This document shows positions 1 to 10,800 of a stretch of DNA of 34,071 nucleotides, piece after piece. Origin of the DNA: Seminavis robusta (taxonomy: Eukaryota > Bacillariophyta > Bacillariophyceae > Naviculales > Naviculaceae); contig CAICTM010001212.1 of the NCBI GenBank assembly GCA_903772945.1, positions 1-34,071 of the forward strand, in the 5' to 3' direction. Made by a program: the position numbers and the translations under genes. Position 1 is the stretch's first letter. The number at the start of each line of letters is the position of its first letter. Under the pieces are notes generated by a model, which made no database searches, had not been told where the DNA came from, and saw only the letters and a list, made by a program, of their open reading frames with translations.

Positions 1-437
1 AAAACCAAGAAGGACAAGGGAGCAAAATTAGCGGAAGAGTGCAAGTGCACCATCGGCATCCCAGAGAGAAGGGACACGAGAGCCACGCGGGGTGGTCACC
101 TTCACTTGGAATAGTGGGTTGACAGTCGTACTCAGAGTAGCCTTAAAATAGAATTCTATTTTCAAAAACGTCGATCGGCTCAATCGGGAAGACAGCTTAA
201 TTTTAGCAGGATAGGAAAGGTAATGTTTGTCAATGAACAAGTTTATTAAAGAAACATATTACCACATCTACCGACTTAATAAGATTCGGTTAATGCCCTG
301 AGTAACAGTCGAGTGATTCATGCAATAAAAACCAGGCAAGACTTTTTTTAATAAGTCAGCGGGAGCTGCGATACCTCGGCAGAAAGACAGATAGAAGAAG
401 GATGACATGTTTGAGATTGCACCCTTCTTTCAAGGTG

Positions 438-482
438 GCCCTGGCGACAACACCCGACTTCGTCGTGTGTTGCCGCCCGGTA
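438..482. repeat. 45-bp hairpin repeat, copy 1
   Basis: First of two exact 45-bp direct copies. The core folds on itself: GGCGACAACAC pairs with GTGTTGCCGCC with one A-C mismatch, which becomes a G-U wobble if the minus strand is transcribed. An inner CGAC/GTCG stem with a 3-base loop extends it. The wobble on the minus strand suggests that, if RNA is made, it may come from that strand. Confidence 0.7.
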
Positions 483-520
483 TCATTCCCTCATTATAAC
501 CTTCTTTTTTATTTAAGCTA

Positions 521-565
521 GCCCTGGCGACAACACCCGACTTCGTCGTGTGTTGCCGCCCGGTA
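521..565. repeat. 45-bp hairpin repeat, copy 2
   Basis: Identical to 438-482 over all 45 bases, in the same orientation, with 38 bp of AT-rich sequence between the copies. Perfect identity in non-coding DNA points to a recent duplication or conversion, or to selection on the structure. Confidence 0.7.
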
Positions 566-818
566 ACCATAATTTTACAGCTGTCACTCCCGTATGTACC
601 TGTAACTTTTGTAGCTTCTGCTGGCTTATTGTGTTGAGTGAACTAACCTTGAATAATCATGATTTATTCCTACCCCCAAATTTGTAGAACCTTCAATTTC
701 CAGTTTTGTTGGCTTACGCCTATCTCTATCCCTAAATTTTGGCTTCACCGGAACAGGAAACAGGAAACAGGAAATACCAAAAAAGGGGGTGAGGGCTCAG
801 GCAGATAGACTGCCGAGG

Positions 819-2470
819 TAAAGGATGGACGTGATTTGTCGAAGCTCCGAGACGTATCGGCCGGCCCGTCGATTCGAACTCAGAACTATATAGATTGCAG
901 CGATCTGTTGTCAGCGATGCCGCCAGCTAGAACTTTCAACCCTTCATCCAACAACTGGGCGCGTGAATAGACACACGCCACCAAAACCGCTAAAGAGATC
1001 ATCCCAGATGCCGGGGAAAGCAAGGCTCGCACACAAAAACTCGACAACCAAAGATTTTGGATTGTCGTGCTGGCTCCCAGCGCAGCTGCCAAGGATTCTC
1101 CCGCTCGATCTGCTTCTCCTTCCTGTCCACCCATGCACAAGAGCCGAGTCTCGCAAATGGCCCGTTCAGGATTTCATCACCAATTATGAATGCATTTCGC
1201 GGACTTGACGATACGATGACTCATTGCAGCCAGTGGCACCACCAAGAACAATACTAGCTAGCTGGGATCGACGTAGTATATGATGAGCCGTGGCAACACA
1301 ATGTAAAACAACAACTGCCGTACAAGTGATCGATCGGATCACCTCCAAGGGTCCGATAACACCAAGAGCTCCATTTCAATCAGGGCTGTCCAGGTTGATC
1401 TTCTTGAGACATTTGAGTTACCTGGGGACAATCTCGAGACACCCACTCCAAAACAATCATTGACGGCAAAGGCAACATTAGCCAACCCGCCCCGCAAGGA
1501 GCGAGGATCAGATGGAGCCCCAATGCACGAGTGCTGTTTCGACAAGGTTGGGAGATACAACAGTTCTCACAAACCGCAATAAGGATGTGAGAGTCGCCGT
1601 TTCGTTGGCTGTATCTTGTACGAGTGTACGCCGCACGCGGTATTAGCTAGAGTATGGTACACATTCGTTTGCCTATTGCAGAATGATCGCCACAGTGGAT
1701 TCGTGACACAATTTCAAGCGTGGCCACACAGACACCAGGCATGGAGCGCGTTTGGATCCTCGTCGTTGCATTCTGACAGATGCGGGCCTCGTGGTCCCCA
1801 AACAGCGCGGCACTACCGTTTGGCAGAGCATCTTGTTGTCGCTTCCGCTTGTTAGATATTATTGCCCAAAACCCAGCAGGGTCAACGTTGGCATTTCCCA
1901 CAGCCATTCTTCCTTATTAGGTGTTGTTCGTTCCGTTGGAGGAAAGTGACAAGGACTCTACGAGTAGGCTTCGAGATTACGACGAAGTGACCCGTTCCGG
2001 AGGCTTCGTAATGTGTCACTCGTATGGATTGGATCTACTGCATTGTCGTGCGCTTGCTTGATTCCGAAGTTGCAGTGCCAGTTGGGAGGAATCCCGGTCG
2101 CTCGAGCTCGTGGTGTGTTACCATGCAAATCGTGTTGCATTGCATTCTTGTCTGTCAGGTGTCCCAAAATTGGTATCCATTGGCCGATGCCTGGCACGTA
2201 CGGCAGTAGAGTGCTTTTCCGCCAATGAATCAGTCTGGGAAATGGTGATTTGCCATGTACCCGTAGTGTGATGATGACATCATATGCTGACATTGCTGCG
2301 TCGCAGTTTAGTATGCCGTTCCCCTTGTGTCCCCTCGTTCCCTCAAGGCCAAGCGTCATCGTATGCGCCTACGTCAAATAAAATGAGTCCACTATTCGTA
2401 TTGCTATTATGTATTACTTAATCACGCCTATTGCTGTGATCGGGGGCTTGTTTCTGCCCATTGCGGTTTT
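819..2470. other. Intergenic, no supportable gene
   Basis: Several short open frames overlap here on both strands (the longest is 133 codons on the minus strand at 1958-2359). None shows a domain, a transmembrane segment, low-complexity protein character or a plausible splice partner. I see no RNA gene. Confidence 0.5.
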
Positions 2471-2474
2471 GTTT

Positions 2475-2700
2475 GAATTCCAACATCAACTTGATCTTTC
2501 GACTTTCATCATTGGCATCTCGTCTTGGTTTTCTCCTAAACATGTATTGCATGTAATCATATACTAAATCCGCCTCCCTGGTTCCGCCATGTCAGGATTG
2601 GCAATGGATGGGTGGGTTCGGCGTTCTTGTTTTCGTTCTTGTTTTCATCTTGCTCTTGTCTCGTTTTCCTTTGGATTTGCTTTCATCTTGGCATTGCCTC
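2475..2700 (-). repeat. 3'-flank repeat downstream of gene A
   Basis: Read on the minus strand, the 3' flank of gene A contains a GCAAGATGAAAACAAGAACG segment, then GAACCCACCCATCCATTGCC, then AGTCGAAAG followed by AAGTTGATGTTGG. The same ordered blocks follow gene B (20375-20555, more diverged) and occur again at 25455-25613 with no gene attached. This is probably 3' UTR and downstream flank carried along with the duplicated unit. Confidence 0.65.
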
Positions 2701-2734
2701 TTCTGGTACTACATCCAGACTCACTCAAAGCACT

Positions 2735-5700
2735 TCACAAGCTCTCTCCTTCCATTGTAACCTGGAGACTGCCAACCTTGAATTTCTTTGTAGAGGCAGA
2801 CGAGGCAAGGAGCTCAGCTACTTTGTCCGGCCCAGCACCACGAATGGATGTCTTTATGCTGGAGAGTGCCTCTTTGTGCTCCACACTATCCGTGGGCAAC
2901 ACCACAATGTGGCAGGTATCTCTTCCCACCAACCCAGAGGCATCGGTTGCAGTAACACGAATCTCATACAGGCGCTCATTGGTACTAGAGCTGGAGTAGC
3001 AAAGGCTGTCTCTGCTCTTGCACCTATGGGAGGGGGGGGGGTGGTGGTCATCAGACTGGCTCTTACATTTTAAAATTGGGTTGTGAAAGGAATTCCATGA
3101 CAATACACTTACGTTGTTGGGGCAACCAGAATATTGGCCTCGTTGGAATCTGATTCCACCAATACACAGCTGGTCTTCTCATCCCATTGGTTAGTGACGA
3201 CAGATACATCAACATCAACAGATTTGGAGCAGTCATCCTGTGAAAGAAGCACAGTGCAAAAGGTTAGCATAGAAGCAAAAACAATACAAGATGATCAAAA
3301 GTCCAGAAAGAAGCCAACCTACTTGAACAGTGTAAGAGAAGGTGCTATCCAAGAGACCACCAGTCCCCTGATCAGACAGCAGCAGGGTCTTGCCATCATG
3401 GGATACAAAAGCAACAGAGGAATCCAAGGAAAAACCACAGCTCACAGTGGGTGCTTTGTTGTCCACTGCAACTTTGACTGCCGTGGCATTGCCCACAGAT
3501 TCTTCCTTAACGGGCAGGAGCTGAAACACTGCCTCACAACTTGAAACATCAACCTCCATGATATCCAGCTTGGCCCCATCTTCTTGCAAACTGAGAGAGT
3601 CATGAAGGAACTGGATTGCTTGATCAGTAGACTGAAAGATTCTACCGGGGACACTGAGTTGACTGGTCACATGGTCTTTCTCCCATCCAAGCGAAGGAGG
3701 GACATAGACTTCTTGCGTGTCAATGTCATCTAGGCCTTCAGTCATGTCAGTCTCCAAAAGGCTGGTTCCAAGCTTTCGCCTTGACCCACTAGTGCCACTT
3801 TTGATGAGTTTGTAGACAGCTGCCAACTCTGTTTGGATCTTGCCAACTTCAGTATTAACTGTAGTCAAGCTAGCCTGTAGGCCACCTGTTTTAGCAGCCA
3901 CATTGTCATCAACAGCTTTCATATTCTTGTAAAGCACTTTGGTGTTTTCCAAAATCACATACATCTGCCTGTCACTAATCTGTGCATTGCCATATTGTTG
4001 ATTGGCAATTGCTACGGCCTAAGACACCCAACGGTTGTCAGTGTGCCCACACGAGCATTGATTTCAAGCAGGACTGGTCAAACTTACTTGCTCGCCAAGC
4101 CAAAAGGACAAGAAGGAAATGACTACCAAGACGTACCAAGCAATTAAGCAGGGTATCTTCAAGAAATCCCAGGGCATGGCCTCACAGGTAACTTTGGCTT
4201 CCTTGATTGCCTCCCAAACCTTTGAAGCAGTATTGGTAATTGTTTCCAGGGCAAGAATGCTTCGAATCCAGGTGTTGAAGTAGTCATCTCCATTTTCAGC
4301 TACGGAGGATCATCAGGGTGAGAAAGACTGATTGTGAAGCCAAAGTGTCAAGAGATGCATAGACTCACGCTCTGCTGGTGCCACCAGTGCTGTTCCTTCT
4401 GGCAACTCTGCCAATTGAGCAACTTTAGGTTTGTTTGCATCTAGAGCTTCAAAATTTGTATTGTACCTTCACCATGACAAACTTGGAGAATGAGCAACAC
4501 TCTGTGGCAGGAGTAACTTCTACAACAAGTGCTCACCTGAGGTACTGGATATCCTCACACACTCCATAAAGGTCAGGATCTCTTGATTCTGCCCCAAAAT
4601 ACTCCTTGAATCTTCCACATTCATCAACACTAGTGACATCCTTCAGTTCTGGGGAGTCTAACAAAAACCCTTTGTATGTAGTCTTGTTGTTTTCTCTTGC
4701 CCATTGAACTTCATCTGCAACACATTGTTTCAAGAGACTACAGTCGGTGGGCTTTGAGCAGTAGGTTCCGGAGTACACTGCACAGGACTCTGGAAAACAT
4801 GTGGGAGTGCAAGAGTTTATGAGCAACGCTATCCAGAGTTGTGTGCCCTGCAGATGTTGAATGAATGAATCTTACCCTTTGAGAACCCACCAAGGCCCTT
4901 GGCCACATGCTTGCAAGCTGCTTCAGTTTCTCTGCATTCAAACTGAACACAAGCACAAGTGAGAGTCAAATCATGTTGAGGAGGACCATTCCAGTCAACT
5001 TACACTTGTTCCAAACAGCTTCCCCTCTCGTTCCCAAGGTTGATCCAGGCAGCAGTAGCCAGGGGCATCCTTCTTGGTCTCTGCATAGGCACACACCAAT
5101 CCTACACTGGTCTTTGGACCTAGCAGCAGGGTAACTGCATCGTCCATGTCAAAGCTCCCCAACTCATAGATGGAGCTCTTGATGCTCTGTGTCTTGATCC
5201 CGTCACCATCTGCAACTCCTGTAGAAGGGTGCACATTGTTTACAAATTTCACTTTCCCACAGAGGTCCTTTTCATCGATTTTCACTGTGCAATCCCAGTT
5301 GCTGTAGCCATTGCCAACAGCTGAAATCCAATCACAATCCCAAACTATCTTTTCTGGGTAAGTCCTCTTCAGAGCACCTGTGTTTGTGATGTTGAAGTTA
5401 CTATTTTCCAAGATTTCCTTGAAGTAGGCATTAGTCTTGTTGTAGCACTCTCCCACAAAGTACTCATTGTTAATGATGTCAATTGATTCCTATTGCAAAA
5501 GTATTCAGTGTGAGATGATGCTGAACCAAGATGGAAAACCAATTCCAGGCACAGCAACCCAAGATCTCGAGACTTACAAACTTGAAGAATGATTCAACTT
5601 GAATTGGAAAGTTGGGCTGACCATATTTGTCAAAGTTCTTCAAATCTGAAGTAGCACTTGAGTCAACTTTTGGTTGGATGGGAACACGAGCTAGGCCTTT

Positions 5701-7270
5701 CTTGTCAAACAGGACAGGATCTCCTATAGTGTTAGCACACAGAGACATGTCCTCGAACAAATGGTATGCCACATTAGACCCAACATGCTTCTTGATTTGT
5801 TCCAGCTTGATGTACTTTGCTGTGCCCTCGGCTGAACAAATTTCCCGCCAGGTTGGACCTTTGTACTGCATGCAGCAAACGCAGTTGCATGTCAGACAAC
5901 AGGAAATCAATGGTCCTGGATTCCCCAGCAACAGCTTTTACACTAAAAATCGGTACTGACCTGGTCATAGTAAGTTTTATTGTAGAGCTCTACCATCTCA
6001 GATCTGGACATGGGTGGGAAAGGTGGTGTGGTGAGGGCAACAGAAATGATGATATGTATAAACCCAAGATATAACAACAACACTTACTGGTGCATCTCTC
6101 TCAGAAAGGTGGCACAGTTAGTCTGATTCAGGCCATTGTCATCAATTGCCTTCACAGCATCCCTGACACTCTCCAACTTCGTGAAGAAGTCAAAATCGGT
6201 TGACTGTTTTGGCATCTTTTTGTCATCAATCTCTCCCTCATCATTGACATAGTCACCATCTGGTAGGAAACAAGAAAGAGTTAAATAGGGATTAAAAAAC
6301 AGGTTCAGAGTGAGAGATAATATTGTCAAATCAGCGGGAAAGCGAGCAAAACCATATGAAATCAGGGAAGTCTTACAAAAGTGTGCAACAAAGTCATAGA
6401 GAGAGAACTCTTTCACACAGGAAACAGTTTTTTCACAGGTTTCTTTCATAGTTTCAGCAGTGCTATTTTCCAGTCTACGGCCATGCATGGCAAAGCTTGG
6501 CGACAAGCGTTCAAGTATGTGATCCAAATGGGTGTGGTCACCCTTGGCAATCTTGTCATGAATGTTAAAATGACGGCGAAGCTTGGAATGAAAGCGATAT
6601 TTCTTTGGAATCTGTGAGGTCAAACTCCCACTGTAGCTGCCAGTGCCATCATTGTAGCTAGCTTCCTCATCAAACAAGCGGCGTTGGGCACTGGCCTTTG
6701 TGGTGGCTTCCTTCGCATCAATTGCTACCGTTTGTGCCTTTTCTAGCTCGTGAGAAACCTGTTGCATGAGCATCTGGATTTCAACAGATGCCATCTCGGA
6801 CTCTGGTGCCTTCTGGAGGTCATGGACAGCATTCTGGAGCATCGTGGTAGCCCTTGCAAACTTATCCATTTGATCCTCCATGGTGACTTTTTCCACTGGC
6901 ATGCTCTTCTGCACCTGCAAGAGTTTCTTGACATCATTAATGCCCTCCATCACTTCATAGATGGCAGTAGAATACTCCTGAATGCCACCCTGCATCATCA
7001 GAATTGTAACAGAAGCAAGTCAAGCGAGTCTGTGAGTTGCAAGTTGCAACAACACATTTAGGGCGGGCCAACTGAATTAAATCACTATTGGCAATTTCAT
7101 TTCCTGACCTTGCCATCATCGAGAGGTGGTAGCTCCACTGTAACTTGCTTTAGGCTGTTAACATTGAGACCCTCAACTTTGAGGTCATTGCCGCTTAGGG
7201 CTGTTTTGGCCAAGATTGGGCTGGCACAGCCCATTGCTCCGACGAGCCAAAGAATGAAACTCGTCTTCAT
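2735..7270 (-). CDS. Unrecognised secretory/membrane protein, paralogue A (13 exons)
   Basis: Exons on the minus strand: 7270-7109, 6989-6377, 6259-6088, 6003-5961, 5865-5578, 5489-5004, 4942-4876, 4789-4537, 4466-4369, 4299-4088, 4018-3323, 3237-3113 and 3023-2735. All introns are GT-AG and 61-119 bp long. The joined frame is 3504 nt, giving 1167 residues. Start and splice sites were set by comparison with gene B, which has the same intron positions and phases. Residues 1-22 form a signal peptide (MKTSFILW... ending near ALAKT-like sequence). Residues 55-160 are helical. Residues 330-695 are Cys-bearing with N-x-S/T sites. A transmembrane segment lies at about 775-795. A predicted coiled coil follows at about 800-870. 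The C-terminal 180 residues look HYR/Ig-like, starting at a KAPTVSCGF motif and including a TATDASG motif. I do not recognise the protein as a whole. One signal peptide plus one membrane pass would place the Cys-bearing C-terminal domain in the cytosol, which is odd. Confidence 0.85.
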
Positions 7271-7803
7271 GCTTGAACCTCCAACAATCAACAGCAGAGG
7301 GATAGACACAGATATTGGGAAATTTATGGGACAGATCCATTGAGGTGGAGGAAACGACGACCTTGACGAATTCATGCCAGGTTCGGTTGGACAACAATAA
7401 CGGGTGCTGGACGGCAAAAAAGATCTGCAGTCATTGGTATAAGATTTAGCAATTAGCTCTTCGGCGTAGTCACAGAAAGTCTTCCTGTGTTGGCATGCGC
7501 GAATTGCTTCTCAGAGAGTTAAAGTAAGTGTTCTAAGACCAGCTTAATCAATAGTCACGACAGCCAACTTCGCATGGAGGGCGTTTCGATCTCTCCTCGG
7601 TTGTCGTTATTGCTTTTGTGTCCATGTCCATGGTTAACTCGGGGCTGGTTGCGTTCTGTCATGTGCTGCTTAGTGATAGGTGGCTCCGAATTGTTGCCCT
7701 GAGATCAATAGGATAAGATCGATAGGATAAGATTATATTTTCCTCGAACTAATCACTAGCTAGGCAACAGGCGCGAAACAAGCGCAGGCCCCGCTGTCCG
7801 CTT
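7271..7803. promoter_or_regulatory. Gene A 5' flank, partly shared with gene B
   Basis: This stretch separates the VIT/vWA stop from the gene A start, both on the minus strand. The gene A proximal part (about 7271-7400) aligns with 15605-15770 upstream of gene B: both contain TTTCCTCCAC, a CCCATAA..TTCCCAAT-like block, GTTGATTGTTGGAG and ATTCAAGC/TTCAAGC directly before the ATG. It probably holds the 5' UTR and proximal promoter. No specific factor site is called. Confidence 0.45.
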
Positions 7804-10800
7804 TTAACGACGTTGACGCGTCTGGGGACCAGGTCCATCGTGGCACACAGCAGTGACGACATGGGTCTTCTCCTTGTGCGTGTTCGATCGAACAAAGCCG
7901 AACTTGACGTCTTTCTGGCCCTTGTCCGTCGTTTCAATTGTCCAAACCACCGCACTCGTGCAGCCCGTCAAGGCCGAATCTTGGTGGGATGCGTAGTACT
8001 TGGCATGCACTTCATACTCGCCCTTGGCCGCATGTCCTTGACGGCCCAGATACACCTCAGGACCGTAGCCATCCGTGAAGTCACGGCTCAACAGAGATCC
8101 TTGGCCTCTCTTGTGGCTGTAGTAGACTTCTTCCGTAGAGGGCTCCACAACATGCAAGTCTACGTCGGTGTGGTCGGTATCCCACGCCAGCCACACCATC
8201 AATGCAGGCCGGAACGAAGCACAGCGCAAACCTGTACCTTCACCCTCCTTGTCTTTGTCCATTGCGTCCTCCTTTGGATCTTTCTTTGGGGGCTCTTCCT
8301 CTTTGCTCTGGAAAAACTTGTTCAACTCCTCGGTCGGCCATTCGGGAAGACTCAAAGACAACGCTTGGTTGGCTTCCCGGACCAACTCAGCCGCATAATG
8401 AAGCAGCACAAGCGCAGGCCATTCAATCTCCCGGAATCGACGGGCCCAGCAATGAGTCAATACATGAACTAAATGTTTCTGGACTTGCGCGATCTCCTCT
8501 TCAAGGGCGACTCCCTCTTGCGAAAAGGTTTTCCAAGCTTTGTAATACCCCGTCAACGCCATATCCATAAAGCTCTGTGGTTCCAACGGAGCCAACTCTT
8601 TCGCTTTCTCAAACAAACGAGCGGCAAGCTCCAGACCGTAATCTGTGTTGGCCGAGAGGAACAAATACCCAACACTGCGGAGCATTTGCACATCCTCAAT
8701 TCCCGCTTCCAGACAGTTGGCGGCGATGCGGATGGCCACATCGGGGAGTTTGCCGTGTTGGATCAAGACATGAGCACTGTTGAGGAAAAAGGATGGCGAC
8801 GCCACGCCACGACCACCGATGGACTCAAGCTCTTTCGCATACAGCTCCGTCCAGGCCTCTTTGCTGCCGTTGTTGCTCTGCAGAATGGCTTCGAGCTTTT
8901 CGATGTATTGCTTGGGATCGCTTGGGGCCGACACGACGCCAGAGGCACCCGCAGGCGGGGCTGGGCTCGAAACTGTTCCGGAGGGAGGCGGAACACTGCG
9001 AGAAAAGTCAAAGCCTGGACCTCCCTCGGGCTCTGGCGCGCTCAAGACGCATGAAGCAGACATAAAGCAGGCCGTTTCGTGAGGAGCAGCATCGTCTTCC
9101 TCATAGTCACCATCAAACATGCATTCTTCTTCTTCTTCTTCTTCTTCGTAGCAGGCGTCACAGTAGTCGTCACATTCGTCGTCGTCTTCCATCATGGCCA
9201 TCACAGCCCCAGGGGCTGCAGCACACTGGGCCATTTGGCGTGGAGGAGCAGCGCACCGGTCTAGAGGCCTTGGGACATCCATTCCATATTCATCGTCCTC
9301 ATCGCCTCCCACGTAACATTCTTCCGCTTCTTCTGCACACCTCAGGAAAGCGCGATTAGAAAAGCCGCCACCAGAAACAGCCTGAGCACCGACATATCCG
9401 GCCTCTTCATAGCAGTCGTCGGAATCTTCGTCGGCTCGTTTCTTCTTCATCTGGTGCTGCTTTGGTGTTTCGGTAAAGAATTGCTCGAGACGCTTCGCGA
9501 GGAGGACCACATCTTTCCTTTGCTGGTCATTCTTGAGACCACCAAGTTTTCCAGGTTGATACGACGTCTCGCTATGATTGCTGGGTTCTTCTTCCTTCTT
9601 GGGAGGCATTTCCTTTGCACAGGGGTGTCCGATGGGTGGCAAAATGCCATGCTCGGTGAACTGCTCCTTGGTATACATCATGAGGAGGCTGCTCTCGGGA
9701 CTGCAGAACCCATATGACACAGCGAGCTCCTCGCGGACACGTTCCGTGGACAGACCGGATCGAACATCAAAAGCCTCTGCTTGGTGGTACAACTCTTCTG
9801 CGTAAATGTGACCAAGAACACGGGCTGCGGGGTCCGATGCCTCACCATCTTCTTTGGGCTGGAGGTAGAGTGTGGGACTGTCCGCGGTATTAGTAGACTC
9901 TCCTCCACGTAACTGAAAGTGGAAGCTTTGGTGTTGGTTGGGCCCCAGCTGGACGTTGGCCGTCAATTTGGTCACGGAATCACCAAGAATACCAGCGATC
10001 AAAAGACCATCTGCTGGGATGGGCTGGTTGAGCACTTGCAAACGATGATCCAGGGTGCAGCGAAATCCATCGTCCACTTCTTCGAGAAAGGCGTCTTCAT
10101 CCTGATCCACCACGATGGAACGCAAGACGGGCTGCGGGTAGAGAATACCCTTTGAATAGTTCTTGTCCTTTTTGGCCAGCACCACGCCAGCGGCGTGGGG
10201 CGATGCTGCTGCAATGGTTTTGAGCGAGCGCATATTGATCTTGTCGGCCGGTGCAATGCAATGGACCGGAAAGCAAATATCGGTCGAGTTGTCAAACACG
10301 GGAATGCGGCCCAAGCTATCCACGCCATCTGTAACGACTAAAACAGCGTCCGCGTTGCCCTCCTGGGCCAATCGAGACACTAGAGGCGGCAGTGTGGAAA
10401 GATCCGTGCCTCCATCGTGCGGAATGGCCTTGACGGCAGCCAAGAGAGCATCCGCGCTGTCAAAGGATCCCAGCTTTTGAGGAGTGCCCATGCCAAATGT
10501 GTAAATGTCCACGGTTTTGGTGTTGGCATCGACCAACAAATCCTTCAAGCGGGAGCAGCAAACGTCCACCGCTTGGGCCGTCGAGGCAGAGGCATCCCAC
10601 AGAATGGCGACACGGTCCAGTTTATTGCGGGTGCTGGTGCCCGCATCTTCTGTTGTCGTTGTTGATGGAGAGGGAATCTTGCAGACAAAGTGGGTCTTTC
10701 CAAACGACTCGCCCACAACGGCTCCAGCAGCCGCGGATTGGGTGATAAGTGCGTTGCTACGAGGAACTTTTTCGACGAGCATTTCCGTCTCGGCGCTCGC

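Larger units (their letters stand above)
374..818. mobile_element. Possible inverted-repeat element, left copy
   Basis: The 9-bp sequence CCTCGGCAG at 374-382 is matched by its exact reverse complement at 810-818. On the left it continues as AAAGACAGATAG and on the right (reverse complement) as TCTATCTG. Both ends are flanked by TA (372-373 and 819-820), which could be a target duplication, although TA is too short to prove it. There is no coding capacity inside. The interior carries two exact 45-bp copies of a hairpin sequence and a short GGAAACA tandem run near 758-775. The same inverted end recurs around 20570-20982, which is the main reason for calling it an element. Superfamily is not assigned. 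Confidence 0.4.

Noticed and set aside
871..890. tRNA T-arm-like sequence (GAGTTCGAATC on the minus strand)
   Set aside because: No matching D-arm, anticodon arm or acceptor stem can be paired around it.
1958..2359. 133-codon minus-strand open frame
   Set aside because: No motif, no membrane segment, mixed composition, and overlapping open frames on the other strand; looks like chance.
3233..3322. C-terminal extension of exon 11 of gene A through intron 11
   Set aside because: The frame runs through a GT-AG intron and stops soon after; comparison with gene B shows the spliced form keeps the conserved C-terminal domain.
7813..9054. Long plus-strand open frames (219 and 193 codons) and several others across 7813-11118
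   Set aside because: They lie antisense within the VIT/vWA gene, have no domains, and reflect the codon bias of the real minus-strand gene.
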